A DNA stretch of 47,143 nucleotides from CAVQFO01 sp963711725 (GCA_963711725.1 CAVQFO010000001.1:1-47143); one strand, 5' to 3'. Shown: positions 25,813-34,062, counted from the stretch's first letter. Numbers and translations are program-made. Notes: generated by a model not told the origin, from the letters alone.

Positions 25813-26742
25813 ATGAAAGCGCTGATTAGCGGTTCCATCGCCTTCGACACCATCATGGTGTTCAAGGATCGTTTCAAGAATCACATCCTGCCGGATCAGG
25901 TGCATATCCTGAACGTGGCATTCCTGGTTCCGGAGCTGCGCAAGGAATTCGGCGGCTGCGCCGGGAATATCGCCTACAACCTGAAGCTGCTGGGCGGCGA
26001 GGGCGTGCCGCTGGCCACCGTGGGGGCCGACTTCGAGCCTTATGCCGAGTGGCTGGACAAGTGGGGCGTGGACAAGAGCCATATCCGGGTGGTCGACGAC
26101 AGCTATACGGCGCAGGCCTATATCACCACGGATGTGGACGATAACCAGATCACCGCTTTCCATCCGGGGGCCATGGCCTTCGCCGATACCATCGACGTTC
26201 CGGCGGGAGACGAGGCCGTGGGCATTGTCGCGCCCAACGGCCGCGAGGGCATGATCAAGCACGCCGGGCAGTTCGCCGCGGCGGGTATTCCGTTCATTTT
26301 CGATCCGGGCCAGGGCCTGCCCATGTTCGACGGCGCAGACCTGCTGCGCTTTATCGATCAGGCGCGCTGGGTGGCGGTGAACGACTACGAGTCACAGCTC
26401 CTCCAGGAGAAGACGGGCAATACACTGGAGGATCTGGCGGGCCGTGTGGAAGCCCTGATCGTGACCCGCGGCGGCGAAGGCTCTCATATCTATGTCGACG
26501 GCGGCCGCCTGGAAATCCCGGCGGTCAAGCCCACCGCGGTGGTGGATCCCACCGGCTGCGGCGACGCCTATCGTGCGGGACTGCTCTACGGCCTGATGAA
26601 CGGTTTCGGCTGGGAGAAGACGGGCCGCCTTGCGGCCGTCATGGGCACCCAGAAGATCGAGCACCACGGCACTCAGAACCACCGTTTCACCATGGACGAT
26701 GTTCGCCGCCGCTACAGAGAGGCGTTCGGCGAGGAGCTGTAG
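25813..26742 (+). CDS. PfkB-family carbohydrate/nucleoside kinase (adenosine kinase-like)
   Basis: 309-aa sugar or nucleoside kinase. N-terminal substrate motif EFGGCAGNIAYNLKLLGG (45-62), and C-terminal PfkB signature DPTGCGDAYRAGLLYGL (245-261) with the presumed catalytic base Asp251. The usual DTTGAGD has Pro and Cys substitutions, which I associate with the adenosine-kinase-like subgroup. It begins 3 nt after gcvPB with its own GAAGGA site, so it belongs to the glycine cleavage transcript. Substrate is not proven; adenosine recycling from methyl-cycle reactions would fit C1 metabolism but is inference. Confidence 0.85.
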   Translation: MKALISGSIAFDTIMVFKDRFKNHILPDQVHILNVAFLVPELRKEFGGCAGNIAYNLKLLGGEGVPLATVGADFEPYAEWLDKWGVDKSHIRVVDDSYTAQAYITTDVDDNQITAFHPGAMAFADTIDVPAGDEAVGIVAPNGREGMIKHAGQFAAAGIPFIFDPGQGLPMFDGADLLRFIDQARWVAVNDYESQLLQEKTGNTLEDLAGRVEALIVTRGGEGSHIYVDGGRLEIPAVKPTAVVDPTGCGDAYRAGLLYGLMNGFGWEKTGRLAAVMGTQKIEHHGTQNHRFTMDDVRRRYREAFGEEL

Positions 26743-26797
26743 AGCACGAAGAGCAGGAAGCGTTCTTGACGGGGTCTGGAGTTGGGGGTGGTTTTGC

Positions 26798-26835
26798 TCC
26801 CTTCTCCCCGGCCCTCTCCCGCCAGGGGAGAGGCG
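26798..26835. repeat. CTCTCCC/GGGAGAG dispersed repeat
   Basis: CTCTCCC (26814-26820) pairs with GGGAGAG (26826-26832) around a short loop, preceded by CCCTTCTCCCCGGCC. This matches the widely dispersed proteobacterial element of the form CTCCCC..CCCTCTCCC..GGGGAGAGG. Confidence 0.6.
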
Positions 26836-26878
26836 GAAACCATCCGGCGACGCCTCGACGTCAAAAAATATCCAGTCG

Positions 26879-26911
26879 CGTAGCCCGGATGAAGCGAAGC
26901 GGAATCCGAGG
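26879..26911. repeat. GTAGCCCGGATGAAGCGAAGC dispersed repeat
   Basis: The sequence from 26879 reads CGTAGCCCGGATGAAGCGAA and continues GCGGAATCCGAGG. It is an intergenic repeat seen in many gammaproteobacterial genomes (recognised from memory). CCGGAT and ATCCG give partial self-complementarity. Confidence 0.55.
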
Positions 26912-27070
26912 ATTCCTGGATTCCACGGTGGTTTTTTCAAACTACAACGCCGGCCGTCGGCAGAGACATCACGGCCTCCGGATACATGCAAGGCGGTGAT
27001 CCGTTGATGCCAGCCGGCTTAGCCGAGCGCAAGCCGATATCTTGCGCAGGCATCAATCCGCAAAGCATTC

Positions 27071-27150
27071 ACCACAGAGGACACAGAGTTACACAGAGAA
27101 GGACAAAGACGGTCTTCTTGTTCTTCGTGTAACTCTGTGCCCTCTGTGGT
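27071..27150. repeat. ACCACAGAGGACACAGAG inverted repeat
   Basis: 24-base arms, 27071-27094 and 27127-27150, match at 23 of 24 positions when one is reverse-complemented. The middle is also partly self-complementary (GAAGGACAAAGAC against GTCTTCTTGTTCTTC). The whole can fold into one hairpin of about 80 bases. The CCACAGAGG..CACAGAG sequence is a well-known dispersed type. Confidence 0.75.
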
Positions 27151-27229
27151 TGAACCCCGGTTGATTTCCCCGCCTGCTCTCCGCGCCAAGGCGACCTGGC
27201 TGCGTGGAAATCTCGTTGATACCACGCGG

Positions 27230-27294
27230 TCATTCCCGCGCAGGCGGGAATCTAGTCTTTTCAAAGGCATGGATTCCCGCCTGCGCGGGAATGA
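27230..27294. repeat. TCATTCCCGCG inverted repeat
   Basis: Perfect 23-base inverted repeat, 27230-27252 and 27272-27294, with a 19-base loop. Each arm is itself a hairpin (ATTCCCGC..GCGGGAAT). It resembles the common ATTCCCGCxxxxGCGGGAATC dispersed elements. Confidence 0.8.
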
Positions 27295-27421
27295 CGAGAT
27301 GGTGTCAGGCCAGGGTTTCCTTGGATCCTCGTTTAGACCTCGTTCCAGATACCCGTCTCGGATAAGTGAAGACCATCCGGGGTAGCCGCGAGGCCGGGGG
27401 AATCCTCGTATTCCTTGCCGT

Positions 27422-28030
27422 TCAAATTCCGGTTTGGTCGGAAGCCCGGGCCGGATTGGAGAACAGCCGCCTTATCTTCCCCGTGTGCAGGTAGTAGATC
27501 ATCCAGATCAGCGGCGCGATCACGGCCACGACCAGGACCACGCCCACGACCCGCATCTCGATCTCCAGAACGTCCAGCGCCGCAGTCATCTGGCGCGTCT
27601 GCAGTTCTGCGTTCAAGGCCAGCCACAGCTCGTGCCATGCCGCGCCGAGCAGTAGGCCGTAGGCAATGCCCATCCAGCTCAGGATCAGACAGCCGTAACG
27701 CCCCCAGGGGCGCAGCTTCAGCAAGCCGATGCCGGCGGCAAGGGCGCCGATTCCCACGGCACCCGTTACCAACGCGCCGATCCCACCGCCACCGTCCAGC
27801 CATTGGGTCCACGCGGGAAGTCGATTCATGACGCCCTGCAGGAAAGCCTTCGCCCAGTGGATCATTTGCGGATCGAGCATCATCCGCACCGAAGATGGAA
27901 CGGCGAATCCATCCCCGCCCCCCGTGCTTTGGGAGAAGGGCAGGGCGCCGATGACCATGATGGCGCCGGTGACAATCCAGCCCCATGCGATGAGGCCGAT
28001 GCCCGCCGGGCGCCGGATCAGTTCTGCCAT
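27422..28030 (-). CDS. Predicted membrane protein, unknown function
   Basis: 202 aa with about four hydrophobic helices: residues 8-30 (AGIGLIAWGWIVTGAIMVIG), 84-105, 110-130 and 160-182. A loop with amphipathic segments lies between TM1 and TM2. I recognise no motif. ATG 28030 overlaps the stop of the HDOD gene (TGATG), so it is translationally coupled to it and may assist or report to that regulator. Family not identified. Confidence 0.75.
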   Translation of the reverse strand: MAELIRRPAGIGLIAWGWIVTGAIMVIGALPFSQSTGGGDGFAVPSSVRMMLDPQMIHWAKAFLQGVMNRLPAWTQWLDGGGGIGALVTGAVGIGALAAGIGLLKLRPWGRYGCLILSWMGIAYGLLLGAAWHELWLALNAELQTRQMTAALDVLEIEMRVVGVVLVVAVIAPLIWMIYYLHTGKIRRLFSNPARASDQTGI

Positions 28031-28917
28031 CAGTTGGAGGAGGCGCTGGCGCGGCCGATGGGAGTGTCGCCGAACAAGGTGCGGAATACCTCGATGCTCT
28101 GGACGTCGGCTTCGAGCCGCAGTTCATCGATGTCCGCCGGATCCAGGTTCACATAGGCGTCGGCGAAGGGATGGATCCGGGGTTGTTCAGCACCGTCGCG
28201 CTCGGGCAGTTTGTGGCCGGGCTCGACTTTCTTGGTGAGCGCGTCCGCGACATGGACGATGCAGGTCTCCACAGGGAACTGTTGCGCGGCGTCCGGGCTG
28301 TGGTGACAAGCGGCCACTTCACGGAACAGCTCCGGGAGCTGCCAGTTCGTGAGTAGGGCGCGGCCGACTTCGGCGTGTGTGAAACCCAGGATCTCCTGCT
28401 CCACCTCGAACAGCGCTTTGTCGTTGTCCTTGAACGCCTGCAGCACGCGGGCGGCCTGATCCGGAATCTGGGTGTAGATGACGAGCTTGCCCAGATCGTG
28501 CAGCAGGCCGGCGAGGAAGAGCTGCTCGCTGCCCCGGTGATTGAGTTGTTTGCCTATAAGCCGGGACAACAGGCCGCAGTAGATGCTGTGCTGCCAGAAA
28601 TCGGCCATGTCCACCAGCTCGGTGTCGATTCGCGCGAAGGCGTTGGCCACGGATGTGCCCAGCACAAGATCCCGGAGAGCGCGGGTGCCCAGCACGGTGA
28701 TCGCCAGCGGTACGTTGTCGATCCGCGAGGGGAAGTTGTAATAGGCGCTGTTGACCATGCGCAAGAGGCGCGCGGCCAGCGCGGGTTCGTGGGTGATCAC
28801 ATTGCCGATGTCCGCCGCGCCGTAGTTCGGATCGTCCAGCATTTCGCTGATGCGATGGTAGGCGCGCGGCAGGGACACGAGTTGTGCCACGTCTTGGGTC
28901 AACTGCTCAGGCGTCAT
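28030..28917 (-). CDS. HDOD-domain signalling protein
   Basis: 295-aa protein with an HDOD domain at about residues 15-215: SLPRAYHRISEMLDDPN, LAARLLRMVNSAYYNFPSRI, AITVLGTRALRDLVLGTSV. The HD pair is retained in FLAGLLHDLGKLVIY, and HAEVGRALLTNWQLPE follows. HDOD proteins commonly act in motility, cell-cycle or c-di-GMP-linked signalling, usually without proven hydrolase activity. There is no second output domain; the C-terminus is acidic and poorly patterned. It heads a coupled pair with the membrane-protein gene and lies 135 bp downstream of the DUF255 gene. Confidence 0.92.
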   Translation of the reverse strand: MTPEQLTQDVAQLVSLPRAYHRISEMLDDPNYGAADIGNVITHEPALAARLLRMVNSAYYNFPSRIDNVPLAITVLGTRALRDLVLGTSVANAFARIDTELVDMADFWQHSIYCGLLSRLIGKQLNHRGSEQLFLAGLLHDLGKLVIYTQIPDQAARVLQAFKDNDKALFEVEQEILGFTHAEVGRALLTNWQLPELFREVAACHHSPDAAQQFPVETCIVHVADALTKKVEPGHKLPERDGAEQPRIHPFADAYVNLDPADIDELRLEADVQSIEVFRTLFGDTPIGRASASSN

Positions 28918-29052
28918 GGGCGCTCTGCTATGTTGGCCGCTCCGGTCTTCTTCGAGACCTTGCGGTGTGGTCGGGCCGTGCCCGCCCGCATGGGCATCGG
29001 ATAACTATTCCAGTATAGGAAACCCGGCGGCGCTATGGGAGTCCCCCGGTGT

Positions 29053-31113
29053 TCAGCCCTGGCCGAGTCGGTCGCGCAGCTCTTCCACCGTATATGCGGG
29101 CGTGGTGCACTGCATGCCTCTGCAGATGTAGGCCGCCGCGCCGCCTCCGGCCGCGAACCGCTGCAGTTCCGGCGGCGTCTCGGCGTCGGTGGGGATCGCC
29201 ACGCAAACCCGACCGGGGCTGTAATAGCGCTCCACTTCCCGACGCCAGTGCTCGAGGGTCTCGGCATCCCCGCGAAGGATCACGGTCACCGGCGGGTCCA
29301 GCCATTCCTCCAGGGCGTCGAGCAGGCTGCCGTGGGCTTCCGGTGCCGCATTGACCTCGCCGGCGGCGGCGAGCAGCGTGGCTTCCGCCGCTTCCAGATA
29401 CCGCGACTCGCCCAGCAGGTGGCCCAGGCGTTGAAGCACAATGGCGGCGATGCCGTTGCCTGAAGGGGTCGCCTCGTCCATCAGGGGGCGCGGGCGTTGA
29501 ATCAACCGTTCGTGGTCATCGGAGGTGAAGAAGAAGCCGCCCGACGCGTCATCGCGGAACCGGTTCAGAAGCAGTTCGGCCAGTTCCCGTGCCCAGGCCA
29601 GATGGCTGGCGGACCAGCGGGTCTGGATCATCTCCAGCAGCGCATCCATCAGGAAGGCGTGGTCATCGAGATAGGCGTTGAGAGCGCCGTGATCGCCCTT
29701 GCCGGTGGCGAGCAGACGGCCGTTGCGCCACAACCGCGTTCGCAGGTATTCCAGGCCGGCCGCCGCTGCATCCACGAAGCGCTGGTCGTCGAGGATTCGG
29801 CCGGCGCGGGCCAGGCCCTTTATGGCCAGGGCGTTCCAACTGGTGAGAATCTTTTCGTCGCGGTGGGGCCAAACCCTTTGGGAGCGGGCCTGGTAGAGTT
29901 TGCTCTGAACCGATTCCAGGCACGCCTCCACTTCGTCGCGCGGCCGCCGCAGGCTCTTGGCCAGCTCGGACAGGGATTCGCAGACGTGGAAATGCCAGCG
30001 TCCCTCGAAGTTCGGAGCCTCGTCCAGCCCGAATCGGCGCTGGGCCAGTTCGAATTCCTCGTCCGTGAGTAGGGCGCGAACTTCGTCCGCCGTCCAGGTG
30101 TAAAAGCGGCCTTCCTCACCCTCCGAGTCCGCGTCCAGGCTGGAATAGAAACCGCCCTCGGGGCTTTGCATTTCCCGTAGCATCCAGCGACCGGTCTGCA
30201 GCGCGATGCGGGCAAAGAAGCGATCGCCGGTGGCGTGGGCCGCATCGGCATAGGCTGTCAGCAGCAGGCCGTTGTCCGAGAGCATTTTTTCGAAGTGCGG
30301 AATGGTCCAGTAGTCATCCACGCAATAGCGGGCGAAGCCGCCGCCCACTTGATCGAACAGTCCGCCCAAGGCCATGCGGCGCAGCGTGAAGCAAGCCATG
30401 TGAAGGGCTTGGCGATCCGCGCGACCGGCGCTGCGGGCATAGTCGCGCAGCAGTCGCTGGACCTGGGTTGGGTGAGGGAATTTGGGGGCGTGGCCGAAGC
30501 CGCCGCTGCGTGGGTCGAAGCTCCGTTCCAGGGCGGCGCGGGCAGCGTCCAGTGGTTGGCTGCCCAATGTCTGGGCGGGGCTGACTCGGGAAAGCCGATC
30601 CAGGGCCTGGTGCAGCGACGCGTTCTGCGGCGCCAGCTCCTCGCGGCGGTTCCGATAGAAATCGGCGATCTGACGGAGCAGATCCTGGAATGCGGGCAGG
30701 CCGTGGCGGGCTTCCCGGGGGAAATAGGTTCCACCGAAAAACGGCGTCTGGTCATCGGGAGTCAGGAACATGGTGAGGGGCCAGCCGCCGGGCCTTTGTG
30801 CCAGCAGTTGGTGCGCCATCTGGTAGATGCGATCCAGATCGGGGCGTTCCTCGCGGTCCACCTTGATGTTGATGAACAGGTTGTTCATCAATTCCGCGGT
30901 GGCCGGATCCTCGAAGGACTCGTGGGCCATGACGTGGCACCAGTGACACGCGGAATAGCCGATGGACAGCAGAATGGGTTTGTCCTGGTCCCGGGCGGCC
31001 TGCAGGGCTTCCGGCCCCCACGGGTACCACTCAACGGGGTTGTCGGCATGCTGCAGCAGATAGGGGCTGGTGGCGTTGGCCAAGCGGTTGCCGCCGGCGG
31101 CCTGATGGGCCAT
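29053..31113 (-). CDS. DUF255 thioredoxin-like protein (YyaL/SPATA20 family)
   Basis: 686-aa protein. The N-terminal thioredoxin-like DUF255 domain has NRLANATSPYLLQHADNPVE, YSACHWCHVMAHESF (CxxC) and FINIKVDREERPDLD, with GGWPLTMFLTP. An (alpha/alpha)6 glycosidase-like barrel with GGFGHAPKFPHP, VGGGFARYCVDD, PHFEKMLSDN and LDADSEGEEGRFY fills the rest. Start ATG 31113 follows GGAGGACGG; the longer frame to 31185 is not conserved. Biochemical role is undefined for the family; a redox or epimerase-like role has been suggested. Upstream of it lies a fold-back repeat element. Confidence 0.93.
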   Translation of the reverse strand: MAHQAAGGNRLANATSPYLLQHADNPVEWYPWGPEALQAARDQDKPILLSIGYSACHWCHVMAHESFEDPATAELMNNLFINIKVDREERPDLDRIYQMAHQLLAQRPGGWPLTMFLTPDDQTPFFGGTYFPREARHGLPAFQDLLRQIADFYRNRREELAPQNASLHQALDRLSRVSPAQTLGSQPLDAARAALERSFDPRSGGFGHAPKFPHPTQVQRLLRDYARSAGRADRQALHMACFTLRRMALGGLFDQVGGGFARYCVDDYWTIPHFEKMLSDNGLLLTAYADAAHATGDRFFARIALQTGRWMLREMQSPEGGFYSSLDADSEGEEGRFYTWTADEVRALLTDEEFELAQRRFGLDEAPNFEGRWHFHVCESLSELAKSLRRPRDEVEACLESVQSKLYQARSQRVWPHRDEKILTSWNALAIKGLARAGRILDDQRFVDAAAAGLEYLRTRLWRNGRLLATGKGDHGALNAYLDDHAFLMDALLEMIQTRWSASHLAWARELAELLLNRFRDDASGGFFFTSDDHERLIQRPRPLMDEATPSGNGIAAIVLQRLGHLLGESRYLEAAEATLLAAAGEVNAAPEAHGSLLDALEEWLDPPVTVILRGDAETLEHWRREVERYYSPGRVCVAIPTDAETPPELQRFAAGGGAAAYICRGMQCTTPAYTVEELRDRLGQG

Positions 31114-31189
31114 GGTGCCGTCCTCCTCCGGGTCTGCGATCAGGAATCGACCACGGTATTGCAATCGCGGTGCCAATGATAACATTTCC

Positions 31190-31466
31190 CTAGGGAGACG
31201 CTGATCTATTCACGCGACCGCGCTCAGGTCTGTTTTGGTCATCTGGGTAGGCGCGGTGCCGGTCGCGTAGCCATCGCTACGGGGCCGGTAGCGCAACACC
31301 GCCAGGGGCCAAAACAGGGCTGAGCCCTTCGGGTTACGGCCTGAGAAGCCGCCCTGGGGTGTTGCGCCGCTTGACCGTAGAATGACTACGGCACTGCGCG
31401 ACGCGCCTACCATGCCGGCTTCTCAGGCCGTAACGCGGCCGTGTGAATAGATCAGCGTCTCCCTAG
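31190..31466. mobile_element. MITE-like fold-back element with 20-bp terminal inverted repeats and CTAG ends
   Basis: The termini 31194-31213 (GGAGACGCTGATCTATTCAC) and 31443-31462 are exact reverse complements, each flanked by CTAG (31190-31193, 31463-31466). The interior is nested inverted repeats: a perfect 19-bp pair (31333-31351 with 31416-31434) and CTGTTTTGG (31230-31238) with 31309-31317, plus a GTAGGCGCG/CGCGCCTAC pair. No transposase is encoded; a 67-codon frame inside is repeat-derived. CTAG suits the YTAR target of IS5-type transposases, but family assignment is inference. Confidence 0.75.
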
Positions 31467-31507
31467 GGGCGCCCCACGGCACAACGACAGTAAAAGAAGG
31501 CGGTCAC

Positions 31508-32101
31508 TTGCAGCACAGCGTGGATGTCGACACCGGCCTGATTCATCCGGCCCGGCGAATCGAGTCGCCCAATCGGGACGATCGCCCCGAGGGCGTGGAG
31601 ATCGATCTGCTGGTCATTCATGGCATCAGTCTGCCGCCGGGTGAATTTGGCGGCGCAGGGATCGAGGCGCTCTTCACGAACCGGCTGGACCCCGACGACC
31701 ACCCGTATTTCCGCGAGATCCAGGGGCTGACGGTTTCCAGCCACCTGCTGATCCGCCGTGACGGGGAGTTGGTGCAGTTCGTTCCGTTTCATCTGCGCGC
31801 CTGGCATGCCGGTGTTTCCAGTTGGCAGGGGCGCGAGCGCTGCAACGACTTCGCCATCGGGGTGGAGTTGGAGGGAACCGACGAGGTTCCCTACACGGCA
31901 GCGCAGTACCGGCGTCTGGCGGCGGTTACGCGGGCCTTGCGCGCGGCGTATCCGGCTATCTCCGATGAGCGGATTGTGGGTCATTGCGATATCGCGCCGG
32001 GGCGGAAAACCGATCCCGGCTCCAGCTTCGACTGGGACCGTTTCCGGGTGGCCGTTGCGGGCGACGTACCCCGGGAAGAATTCTTCTTGAACGGATGGTA
32101 A
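31508..32101 (+). CDS. ampD: 1,6-anhydro-N-acetylmuramyl-L-alanine amidase AmpD
   Basis: 197-aa cytoplasmic zinc amidase of peptidoglycan recycling, cleaving stem peptides from anhydro-muropeptides and thereby lowering AmpR-type beta-lactamase induction. Zinc ligands are His39 (LLVIHGISLPPGEFGG), His159 and Asp169 (VGHCDIAPGRKTDPG); Glu120 and Lys167 are in the active-site positions. Start is TTG 31508, supported by GAAGG 7 nt upstream and by alignment of the N-terminus. It is followed 19 bp later by ampE. The fold-back element lies immediately upstream and probably separates it from any older promoter. Confidence 0.95.
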   Translation: MQHSVDVDTGLIHPARRIESPNRDDRPEGVEIDLLVIHGISLPPGEFGGAGIEALFTNRLDPDDHPYFREIQGLTVSSHLLIRRDGELVQFVPFHLRAWHAGVSSWQGRERCNDFAIGVELEGTDEVPYTAAQYRRLAAVTRALRAAYPAISDERIVGHCDIAPGRKTDPGSSFDWDRFRVAVAGDVPREEFFLNGW

Positions 32102-32120
32102 TTATGAGAAGGTTGGTCCT

Positions 32121-32978
32121 ATGAGACTGCTGGCGATTTTGTTGAGTTTGGCCGCCAATCGCTATATCGAGGACCTGGAGCGATGGCGCCCGGTGGACGG
32201 ATTCTTCCGCTATGCCGCCCTGGTCAAGGCCCGGCTTGAGGCGTGGCGGCTCTGGGACGGTCCCCTGGCAATTGCTTTGATTTTGGGGCCCGTGGTGCTC
32301 GGTGCAGTGCTCCTTCAGTGGTTTTTCCGGGGCTGGCTCTTCGGCCTTCCGGCGTTGGCGTTCAATACCGTGGTGCTGATCTACTGCCTGGGCCCCGAGC
32401 GCTTGGACGACCACCTGGATCACCTGCTGGTGGCCCTGGATGAAGACGACGCCGAAACCGCCCGGGCCGAGGCGAAGACCCTCTTCGGCGAAGACGCCGG
32501 CGCCTCCGATGATCTGGCCTCCGAAACCATCGATGGGCTCCTGGTGCGCGGCAGCGAGCGCCTGTACGGCGTGCTCTTCTGGTTTGCGGTGCTGGGTCCG
32601 GTGGGTGCGGTGGTGTACCGGACGGCCCTGCTGAGCCGAGATTTCGCCGATCGCACGATCAATCCCGGCCCTTCCTTCCGGGGTGCCGTATCGGGCACTG
32701 TTTATGTCCTGGCATGGGTTCCGGCCCGCCTGGCCGCACTGTCGTTTGCGCTCGCCGGCAACATGGGCGACGCCATGCACGGCTGGAACATGGCCCGCTC
32801 CACCGGCGAAGACGGCAATCGCGCGATCCTTCTGGGGGCCGGCCGCGGGGCACTGGGCCTGGGTCCCGATCATCCCGACGCCAACGACGTCCGGGCCGCC
32901 CGGCAGTTGCTGGGGCGCACCTTGGTCGTATGGCTGGCGGTGCTGGCGGTGCTCAGCATCGTGGGATGGCTGCGCTGA
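32121..32978 (+). CDS. ampE: AmpE membrane protein
   Basis: 285-aa inner-membrane protein of the AmpE/CobD-like group, partner of ampD and proposed sensory transducer in muropeptide signalling. MRLLAILLSLAANRYIEDL and FRYAALVKARLEAW at the N-terminus, then GLPALAFNTVVLIYCLGPE and ERLYGVLFWFAVLGPVGAV are characteristic. About four TM helices are seen. The start follows GAGAAGG. It lies in one operon with ampD. Confidence 0.93.
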   Translation: MRLLAILLSLAANRYIEDLERWRPVDGFFRYAALVKARLEAWRLWDGPLAIALILGPVVLGAVLLQWFFRGWLFGLPALAFNTVVLIYCLGPERLDDHLDHLLVALDEDDAETARAEAKTLFGEDAGASDDLASETIDGLLVRGSERLYGVLFWFAVLGPVGAVVYRTALLSRDFADRTINPGPSFRGAVSGTVYVLAWVPARLAALSFALAGNMGDAMHGWNMARSTGEDGNRAILLGAGRGALGLGPDHPDANDVRAARQLLGRTLVVWLAVLAVLSIVGWLR

Positions 32979-33101
32979 CCGGGCGGTGATGGTGAGCGGT
33001 CGATCTTTTCCTCGCCCCCGGGGCATTGGGTGCAATGGGTGGCCGGGGTCTGTTGGGTCGCCGAGGCCCAATTGTGCCCGTCCAACGCGGTAATCTCCTC
33101 C

Positions 33102-34007
33102 ATGCGAATCGGTATCGACCTCGGCGGAACCAAGATCGAACTGTTGGCCCTGGGGCCCGGTGACGAGACGCTGTGGCGAAAGCGCATCGGCTCGCCGCGG
33201 GATTACCCCGCGGTGCTGGATGCCATGGCGTCGCTGGTGGAGGAGGCCGAGGCGGCGACGGGACGCCGGGCAAGCGTCGGCGTCGGCATGCCAGGCGCAC
33301 TGTCCCACGCCACCGGATTGGTGAAGAACTCCAACTCCCAGCATCTGATGGGGCGCGGCTTGGACAAGGATCTTTCCGCGCGGTTGGAACGCCCCGTGCG
33401 CGTGGCCAACGATGCGGATTGTTTCGCGCTGTCTGAGGCGATCGATGGCGCCGCCGCCGGGGCGCCCATCGTCTTCGGCGTGATCCTGGGCACCGGCGTG
33501 GGCGGCGGCGTGGTGGTCCAAGGACGCCTGCTGGACGGCGTTAACGCCATCGCCGGGGAATGGGGGCATAACCCGTTACCGTGGCCTGAGGACGACGAAC
33601 GGCCGGGCCCCGCCTGCTATTGCGGAAAACACGGCTGCCTGGAAACGTTTCTCAGCGGGCCAGGGCTGGCCGCCGCCTACGGGCGAAGTGCCGGCGAAGC
33701 GTCCTCCGCGCGGGAAGTCGCGGTGCGTGCCGACGGCGGCGAGGCTTTGGCGGAGTCTGTTCTGCAGCGCTACGAGGACCGCCTCGCCCGCGGCCTGGCG
33801 AGCGTGATCAATATCCTCGATCCGCACGTGATCGTGCTGGGCGGCGGTTTGTCGAATCTGGCGAGATTGTATCGAAACGTGCCCCGGCGCTGGGGCCGGT
33901 ACGTATTCTCCGATACCGTTGCCACCCGTCTGGTGCCGCCTCGCTTCGGCGACGCCAGCGGCGTTCGCGGGGCCGCGCGTCTCTGGCCGCCGGGCACGGC
34001 CGATTGA
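33102..34007 (+). CDS. mak: ROK-family fructokinase (Mak type)
   Basis: 301-aa sugar kinase. MRIGIDLGGTKIE is the ATP phosphate loop, Asp104 in VANDAD is the catalytic base, and GEWGHNPLPWP with CYCGKHGCLETF (His156, Cys172, Cys174, Cys179) is the ROK zinc site. The sequence runs closely parallel to E. coli Mak (TGLVKNSNS, ALSEAIDGAAAGA, NILDPHVIVLGGG). Fructose phosphorylation is therefore likely. An N-acetylglucosamine kinase role, which would suit the ampD-ampE neighbours, is possible. ATG 33102 is chosen; the open frame to 33030 is not conserved. Confidence 0.88.
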   Translation: MRIGIDLGGTKIELLALGPGDETLWRKRIGSPRDYPAVLDAMASLVEEAEAATGRRASVGVGMPGALSHATGLVKNSNSQHLMGRGLDKDLSARLERPVRVANDADCFALSEAIDGAAAGAPIVFGVILGTGVGGGVVVQGRLLDGVNAIAGEWGHNPLPWPEDDERPGPACYCGKHGCLETFLSGPGLAAAYGRSAGEASSAREVAVRADGGEALAESVLQRYEDRLARGLASVINILDPHVIVLGGGLSNLARLYRNVPRRWGRYVFSDTVATRLVPPRFGDASGVRGAARLWPPGTAD

Positions 34008-34034
34008 TGCTCCGCGCCGTGGTTCCGACAACCG

Positions 34035-34062
34035 AAAAGGGCCCCGCGTGAGGGGCCTTTTT
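34035..34062. terminator. Bidirectional intrinsic terminator
   Basis: AAAAGGGCCCC (34035-34045) pairs with GGGGCCTTTTT (34052-34062) with one bulged G. T-runs on both strands suit the convergent mak (+) and dctM (-) genes. Confidence 0.85.

Larger units (their letters stand above)
26743..27421. other. Gene-free region carrying four dispersed-repeat types
   Basis: About 680 bases between the PfkB kinase and a convergent membrane-protein gene. Four distinct inverted-repeat elements are listed separately (26798-26835, 26879-26911, 27071-27150, 27230-27294). Short open frames here are composed of repeat sequence and have no ribosome sites. The sequence between repeats shows nothing recognisable. 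Confidence 0.7.

Noticed and set aside
31210..31413. 67-codon frame inside the fold-back element
   Set aside because: Composed of the internal inverted repeats, no ribosome site, no family resemblance.
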